Assembly (NCBI GenBank): GCA_937976335.1
Contig: CALJRW010000153.1
Coordinates: 1-37,980 of the forward strand
DNA from: an uncultured bacterium
GTDB lineage: Bacteria > Bdellovibrionota_C > UBA2361 > CALJRW01
DNA: 37,980 nt
Direction: 5' to 3'
Shown: one piece after another, positions 34,127 through 37,980 of the stretch
Layout of the letters: every line of letters starts with the position of its first letter
How positions within the stretch are numbered: position 1 is the first letter of the stretch
Position numbers and translations under genes: made by a program
The notes under the pieces: model-generated
Database searches by the model: none
The model's input: only the letters and a program-made list of their open reading frames with translations
Told to the model about the DNA's origin: nothing

Positions 34127-34368
34127 TTAATTATTATTTTTATCCTTATAATTCGGATCTCTGTATACTTTGAAAAAATAAATAATAGAACCTAATCCTA
34201 GAAGAAAAGGTATAGTAGCTAGAATAAAAACTATCCATATTACTCACCGCTCTTAGTAAAAAAACTAGAAAAATGCTTAGGTTCTCTAAACACGCAATTG
34301 ACTAGCATAAATATGCTAAAAACAAGCAATAAAATAGGTAATAGAAAAAAAATTTCCAAAAAACTCAT
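34127..34368 (-). pseudogene. PLDc_N-like small membrane protein, split by a frameshift
   Basis: The first frame (34240-34368) encodes 42 residues from an ATG with GGGAG about 12 nt upstream: a transmembrane helix (FLEIFFLLPILLLVFSIF), then VNCVFREPKHFSSFFTKSGE and a stop. A one-base shift continues at 34243-34127 as VIWIVFILATIPFLLGLGS, IIYFFKVYRD and a polar end. Joined, they give about 80 residues with two helices and the conserved W, P and G-x-x-Y pattern of the phospholipase-D-nuclease N-terminal (PLDc_N) family. The second frame has no standard start codon of its own. It could be a true pseudogene, a sequencing error, or a -1 recoding event. Confidence 0.6.
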
Positions 34369-34432
34369 AGTTGTTTATATCTCCCTTTTTAGCTCAGTAT
34401 AAATAACGGCGAGCGTGACCAGTGAGCCAATT

Positions 34433-35710
34433 TTATGAGAAAAGTTCGTAGTTAGAATCTTTAGGTTCTGCATATTTAACAAGAGCTTTAGTAAATCGTG
34501 AAAATAAACTACCATTATTACTGGTAGCACCTTCTCTAACATCACTTATAACCTTTCTCGCAGGCTGTTCGATTGAAGTAACAACCGTAGCTCGAAACTT
34601 AGACAAAACGTATAGACTTGCTAACTGTCCAATAGTATATAAACCATTTGACTCAGCAAGCTTATTCTTACTTATCTTTAAAGAAAAAACGCTAAGAACT
34701 TTTCCAACTATAGCTTGCGTTCCCCAATTTATTAACCCTCCTAAAGGAGAAAGACTCCCTTGAGCAACAACATTTCCTAACATATCATCATATTTTTTTT
34801 GAGAATCTGGCATTTCAGAGCATTGCTTCCTACCGGACATAGCTAGTTGAAGAGGAGCTCCTATAGCTTTCCCTGTGGCTTCATTGTACTTATAAGCCGC
34901 GATAACTGAAGTACCAACCAAACTAGCATCAACCAGAGTTCTTGGACTTCCAGCAGCATCTCGCATAGACTTTTTAGCTCCTAAATACATTTCTTTAATG
35001 CCAGAAGTTAAGCCCTTTAGTAAGATCGGAAAATATTTTAGATGTGCTCTAAAAAAATCAGAATATGAAATATTAAGAGGATTATTGTTATAATTAGGAT
35101 TGCTTTCTAACAAGCTTTCATAAAGGCTTTTATACGCTTGAATCATTCGAACTTGAAAATAAGTGTAAGCCAGTGTTCGCCCATGAAATGCTGACATAGT
35201 CAAAATTGACTGACTCTGTCGTTCGTCAGGATTAAGCTTTTCTGTAATAGGCAAAACTCTTCTAGCTAATCTATCAAATACTAAACCTACCGTAGAGCCA
35301 ATAATGAAAGTAAAAGGAGTTGCCGCAGCTCTAGATAGTTTTAAATTACACAAATCAGTTGTATCTTCCATGGTAGTAGTACCATCTTCAAAAGCTTGCA
35401 TGTTCTTAGCAACTTCCATGTTTGCTGTCAGAACTCTTCTAAACCAATCAAGAAAGAAATGGCTAACAATAGGATTGGTTAATCTTAGTGCATGATCTAG
35501 CTGATGTAATTGTTCATTTTTTCTTAAGCTATCTGTTTGTGATTCAAGCTTGCTCCCCTCTTCCACGTTCTTATGTTTTGTTTTTTTATTAGAAACATTA
35601 TCGATTTCTTGAGCATTTAAGTTATGCGCAGGCATACTGAGGAGTGCTAGACCAACTGCACTTCTTTTTAAAAAATCTCTTCTACTACTAGCGGGAACAA
35701 CTTGATGCAT
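34433..35710 (-). CDS. Tat-exported protein of unknown function
   Basis: A twin-arginine signal opens the protein: SSRRDFLKRSAVGLALLSMP, then a cleavage-like site near AHNLNAQE. The mature part (about 395 residues) is mostly helical and I recognise no family. It has several amphipathic or weakly hydrophobic stretches (FTFIIGSTVGLVFDRL, ASLVGTSVIAAY) and few cysteines (two). Export in folded form to the periplasm is predicted. I start it at the ATG with VVPASSRRDF following, because a -10 box ends 6 nt upstream; an in-frame TTG two codons earlier would sit inside the promoter gap. Confidence 0.75.
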   Translation of the reverse strand: MHQVVPASSRRDFLKRSAVGLALLSMPAHNLNAQEIDNVSNKKTKHKNVEEGSKLESQTDSLRKNEQLHQLDHALRLTNPIVSHFFLDWFRRVLTANMEVAKNMQAFEDGTTTMEDTTDLCNLKLSRAAATPFTFIIGSTVGLVFDRLARRVLPITEKLNPDERQSQSILTMSAFHGRTLAYTYFQVRMIQAYKSLYESLLESNPNYNNNPLNISYSDFFRAHLKYFPILLKGLTSGIKEMYLGAKKSMRDAAGSPRTLVDASLVGTSVIAAYKYNEATGKAIGAPLQLAMSGRKQCSEMPDSQKKYDDMLGNVVAQGSLSPLGGLINWGTQAIVGKVLSVFSLKISKNKLAESNGLYTIGQLASLYVLSKFRATVVTSIEQPARKVISDVREGATSNNGSLFSRFTKALVKYAEPKDSNYELFS

Positions 35711-35716
35711 AAACAA

Positions 35717-35745
35717 ATTAAAACTTAAATTTGATTGCTAATCAA
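35717..35745 (-). promoter_or_regulatory. Promoter of the Tat-exported gene, probably leaderless
   Basis: Minus-strand TTGATT and TTTAAT are 17 nt apart; 6 nt separate the -10 box from the ATG. Confidence 0.5.
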
Positions 35746-35747
35746 AT
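35729..35747. promoter_or_regulatory. Perfect 8-bp palindrome over the -35 box, possible operator
   Basis: ATTTGATT, a 3-nt centre, then AATCAAAT: a perfect inverted repeat covering the -35 element of the Tat gene promoter. It sits 20 nt downstream of the binding-protein gene stop. Confidence 0.5.
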
Positions 35748-35767
35748 AATTCTAATCTGAGAAAACT

Positions 35768-36883
35768 TCACCCATTTAAAGAAGCATAAGTACCAGATTT
35801 AATCTGATATGCAGAAAAAACAGGATTCACATCCCCATTCTCATCAAAATCAACTTCTCCACCAATACCTTGAAACTTAGGCATTGATACTAACTTTTCT
35901 TTTAAGCATGTTGCATCTCTATTTTCTTTAGGACACATTTCAAGAGCGCTAGCAGTAGCTAAAAAAGCATCATAAGCTCTAGCTACAAAAAAATGTTGCG
36001 GCCCAAATTTTTCGTCAAAAAGGATTTCAAACTTTTTAGCAAACTTAGAATTAGGATTAATAACAGGCATTGCTGCGGCAAAAGTCATTCCCTCTCCAGC
36101 GCTTCCTAAACTTGACATTGATTTATCGCTCCCGAATAAGGCTGCCGAAGCGATTATTGGTTTTTTAAGTCCTAACTGCTCCGCTTGCTTTACAAAAGCA
36201 TAACCTTCAACTGGATAAGCTGCGAGAAAAATAAGATCTGGCTTTGCTTTTCTTGCAAACAACACTTGTACTTTCGTATCAGTAACTCCAGGCTCTAAAT
36301 CTGTTTTAAGTAAAACTTCACCTCCAATTTTTTTATAAGCTTTTTCAAAATAATCTGCAGTGCTCGTTCCGTAATCATTTTGTGAATGCACAATAGCAAC
36401 TTTTTTAGCTTTAAAATGATCTAAAGTTAGTTTCGCCATATACTTTGCTTCCTGAGAAGCTCTTGCAAAGTTTCTAAAAGTATAATCGTTCGGAGAAGTA
36501 TAATCTTCAGTCGAAGTCGCAACTCCCATTTGTATAATTTTGTCTTTATTCACGATTGGAGAAAGTGCAAGTGCAACACCAGAACCAAAAGTAAATACAA
36601 CAGGAAAATTACTGGTACTTTTTAACTTTCTATAAGCTGAAATAGCTTTCGAAGGCTCCGCCTGCGAATCTTCGAAAATAAGGTTTGGTGCACTTTTCCC
36701 CTGCTCTTCTAACTCTTCTTTTGCCATTTCTAAGCCTCTTTTAATCCATTCTCCAGCTTCTGCAATTTTACCAGAGAGAGGTATCACCACAGCAAAAGTT
36801 GTTTGATCAGAATCTGCTAAAGAAATGCTTGAAGAATTAATTAAAAGAATAGCTGATAGGATGTATAATAAGATCTTATTCAT
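35768..36883 (-). CDS. ABC-transporter substrate-binding protein, branched-chain amino acid (LivK) type
   Basis: A periplasmic type I binding protein of the Peripla_BP_6 family. I place the start at MNKILLYILS because it gives a clean signal peptide (residues 1-23) and has AAGGGAAA upstream; the open frame continues 13 codons further. The mature fold has FAVVIPLSGKIAEAGEWIKRG, VVFTFGSGVALALSPI, HSQNDYGTSTADYF, PDLIFLAAYPVEG and ARAYDAF, all usual for the family. Ligand may be an amino acid or small amide. No permease or ATPase genes are adjacent, so it is an orphan binding protein or works with a distant transporter. Confidence 0.9.
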   Translation of the reverse strand: MNKILLYILSAILLINSSSISLADSDQTTFAVVIPLSGKIAEAGEWIKRGLEMAKEELEEQGKSAPNLIFEDSQAEPSKAISAYRKLKSTSNFPVVFTFGSGVALALSPIVNKDKIIQMGVATSTEDYTSPNDYTFRNFARASQEAKYMAKLTLDHFKAKKVAIVHSQNDYGTSTADYFEKAYKKIGGEVLLKTDLEPGVTDTKVQVLFARKAKPDLIFLAAYPVEGYAFVKQAEQLGLKKPIIASAALFGSDKSMSSLGSAGEGMTFAAAMPVINPNSKFAKKFEILFDEKFGPQHFFVARAYDAFLATASALEMCPKENRDATCLKEKLVSMPKFQGIGGEVDFDENGDVNPVFSAYQIKSGTYASLNG

Positions 36884-36999
36884 AATAAATTTTCCCTTCA
36901 TAAGTAGGCTAAACAATAGCATCTATTACATGATTTTTCTAGTTTTGATTTCTTGCTTCTTTAAATCAAGAGCTATAGGAGTTTAAATAATATGGCCTA

Positions 37000-37090
37000 C
37001 AGCATCTCTGCGTTCCTCTGAGCCTCTGCAACTTCGCATCTAATAAAAATTATTTTAGACGCAGAGACTCAGAAGAACGCAGAGATGCTG
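37000..37090. repeat. 30-bp-arm inverted repeat between divergent genes
   Basis: The arms (37000-37029 and 37061-37090) match at 28 of 30 positions; both mismatches become G-U in RNA. The motif CTCTGCGTTC with TCTGAG recalls a GC-AGAGA repeat family scattered through many bacterial genomes, as I remember it. The 31-nt spacer is AT-rich. It lies in the divergent gap, so it is unlikely to be a terminator. Confidence 0.85.
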
Positions 37091-37115
37091 GAATTATACA
37101 CTTTGCAAAAGCACA

Positions 37116-37144
37116 TTGTTTAAAAAAAAACATATTTGTATAAT
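37116..37144 (+). promoter_or_regulatory. Promoter of the HAD phosphatase gene, probably leaderless
   Basis: TTGTTT and perfect TATAAT with a 17-nt spacer. Seven nucleotides separate TATAAT from the ATG, so transcription should start at the start codon. Confidence 0.6.
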
Positions 37145-37151
37145 AGAAATT

Positions 37152-37742
37152 ATGACAAAACCAATTATAGCAATAGATTTAGATGAAGTAATTTGTGATA
37201 CTGTTGGAGCTTTTAAGCAATATGCTAAAGACATTTTACAAATTGAGCTTAAAATAGAAAAACCTGAAGATTATAATTGGGTTAACTCTTTAAAAAAGCC
37301 ACAAGCGGAAGTTTCTAAAATCGTAAAAGACTATCATAATTCGTACTATTCAGATAATGCAAAACCAGTTTTAAATTCTCTTCAAGTTCTAGAAAATTTG
37401 TCTAAAAAATTTGATTTTATTGTCATTACAAGTAGATTAAGATCGACCTATGATAAGACGAAAACATGGGTTGACAAAAATTTTCCTAATTTATTTACCG
37501 ACATCTTCTATTCAGCAAACCTTGATTCAGGAGAACCTGGAAAATCGAAAGAACAAATATGTTTAGAACAAGGAGTTACAGCTTTAGTTGAAGATCGTGC
37601 AGGCTATTTAGAAGGATTTGAAGATAAAAGCATTAACTTATTTCTTTTAAATTGCACTTGGAGTAATGGACAAAATTCGGATAAGTATACTATTGTTTCT
37701 AACTGGCTAGAGTTAGAAAAGCATCTAGCACAGCTTTTGTAA
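37152..37742 (+). CDS. HAD-superfamily phosphatase, 5'(3')-deoxyribonucleotidase-like
   Basis: A 196-residue protein. Motif I is D9-L-D11 (IIAIDLDEVICDT), motif II TSR near residue 103 (FIVITSRLRS), a Lys of motif III follows near GKSKEQI, and motif IV is VEDRAGYLEGF. The layout resembles the NT5C-type deoxynucleotidase or the YqfW-like group. It probably dephosphorylates a small phosphometabolite. The start is placed at ATG 37152 rather than the open codons upstream, because those would lie within the promoter. It reads away from the binding-protein gene. Confidence 0.85.
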   Translation: MTKPIIAIDLDEVICDTVGAFKQYAKDILQIELKIEKPEDYNWVNSLKKPQAEVSKIVKDYHNSYYSDNAKPVLNSLQVLENLSKKFDFIVITSRLRSTYDKTKTWVDKNFPNLFTDIFYSANLDSGEPGKSKEQICLEQGVTALVEDRAGYLEGFEDKSINLFLLNCTWSNGQNSDKYTIVSNWLELEKHLAQLL

Positions 37743-37785
37743 AAAAAAATTAAAGAGATAATTTTTAACATTTTACTGACTTTAA

Positions 37786-37971
37786 GATGAATTCAATGAT
37801 AGTAGAACTACATGTTCCAGATTTTGTTCAAGCTCAAAAATTTTAAGACCTGCGCAAAACCTATAGATACAGAGCGGAAAAACTATGTTAGAAAAGAAGA
37901 ATGGAAGAACAACAAGATTTTACAACGAGCTTAATAGAGAGAAGATTTCAAGAATCAAACCAATGGTTTAA
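37786..37971 (+). pseudogene. Possible decayed VOC (glyoxalase-like) gene
   Basis: A 19-residue frame, MNSMIVELHVPDFVQAQKF, ends in a stop and looks like the start of a VOC-superfamily protein. Another frame gives MLEKKNGRTTRFYNELNREK and more, recalling the next part of the fold. No continuous frame joins them, so it may be an old remnant. The identification is weak. Confidence 0.3.
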
Positions 37972-37980
37972 GTTAAAGAG

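Noticed and set aside
31593-35710. A prophage or insertion sequence in the accessory stretch
   Set aside because: No integrase, transposase, terminase or structural gene is seen, and no terminal inverted repeats flank the whole stretch.
1-37980. CRISPR array or cas genes
   Set aside because: No regularly spaced short repeats and no Cas-like protein anywhere in the window.

Overview
The window comes from an AT-rich bacterial chromosome with a double membrane: it encodes LolA, a lipoprotein with a lipobox, a Tat-exported protein and a periplasmic binding protein. Gene order pyrR-pyrB-pyrC-carA-carB-greA, dnaG-rpoD and (prs)-rplY-pth resembles, from memory, deltaproteobacterial lineages such as Geobacter. 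The species cannot be fixed from these bases. Nearly everything is core metabolism on the minus strand; only murD and a HAD phosphatase gene at the right end read on the plus strand.

Reading on the minus strand (right to left), the core blocks are: lolA-rimO-glycosyltransferase and SDR-class D beta-lactamase (23.8-28.3 kb), preceded by an M48 peptidase and two YbjQ-like genes; tRNA-Gln and prs, then an Ldh-family dehydrogenase, rplY, pth, the membrane pyrophosphatase hppA, rpsF, rplI, a LamG-like membrane protein and ispH (14.8-23.6 kb); a small nucleotidyltransferase pair (13.7-14.5 kb); the complete pyrimidine operon pyrR-B-C-carA-carB (6.0-13.2 kb) with a convincing PyrR-binding leader hairpin; then greA, dnaG, rpoD and a lipoprotein (0.2-5.9 kb).

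The accessory stretch is 31.3-35.8 kb, just past murD. It carries a 597-residue helical protein of unknown function between two 62-bp hairpin-forming direct repeats, a 118-residue protein with an internal duplicated motif, a frameshifted PLDc_N-like membrane protein and a Tat-exported protein of unknown function. I recognise no known defence or mobile system there.

Three themes are not explained by the gene list. First, at least six operon-leading genes have a -10 box only 5-7 nt from the start codon, so leaderless transcripts look common. Second, intergenic spaces hold several long palindromes (13.5, 14.5-14.7 and 37.0 kb), one with a half copy at 5.9 kb. Third, the housekeeping sigma factor carries an N-terminal tail that is 55 % lysine over its first 100 residues.
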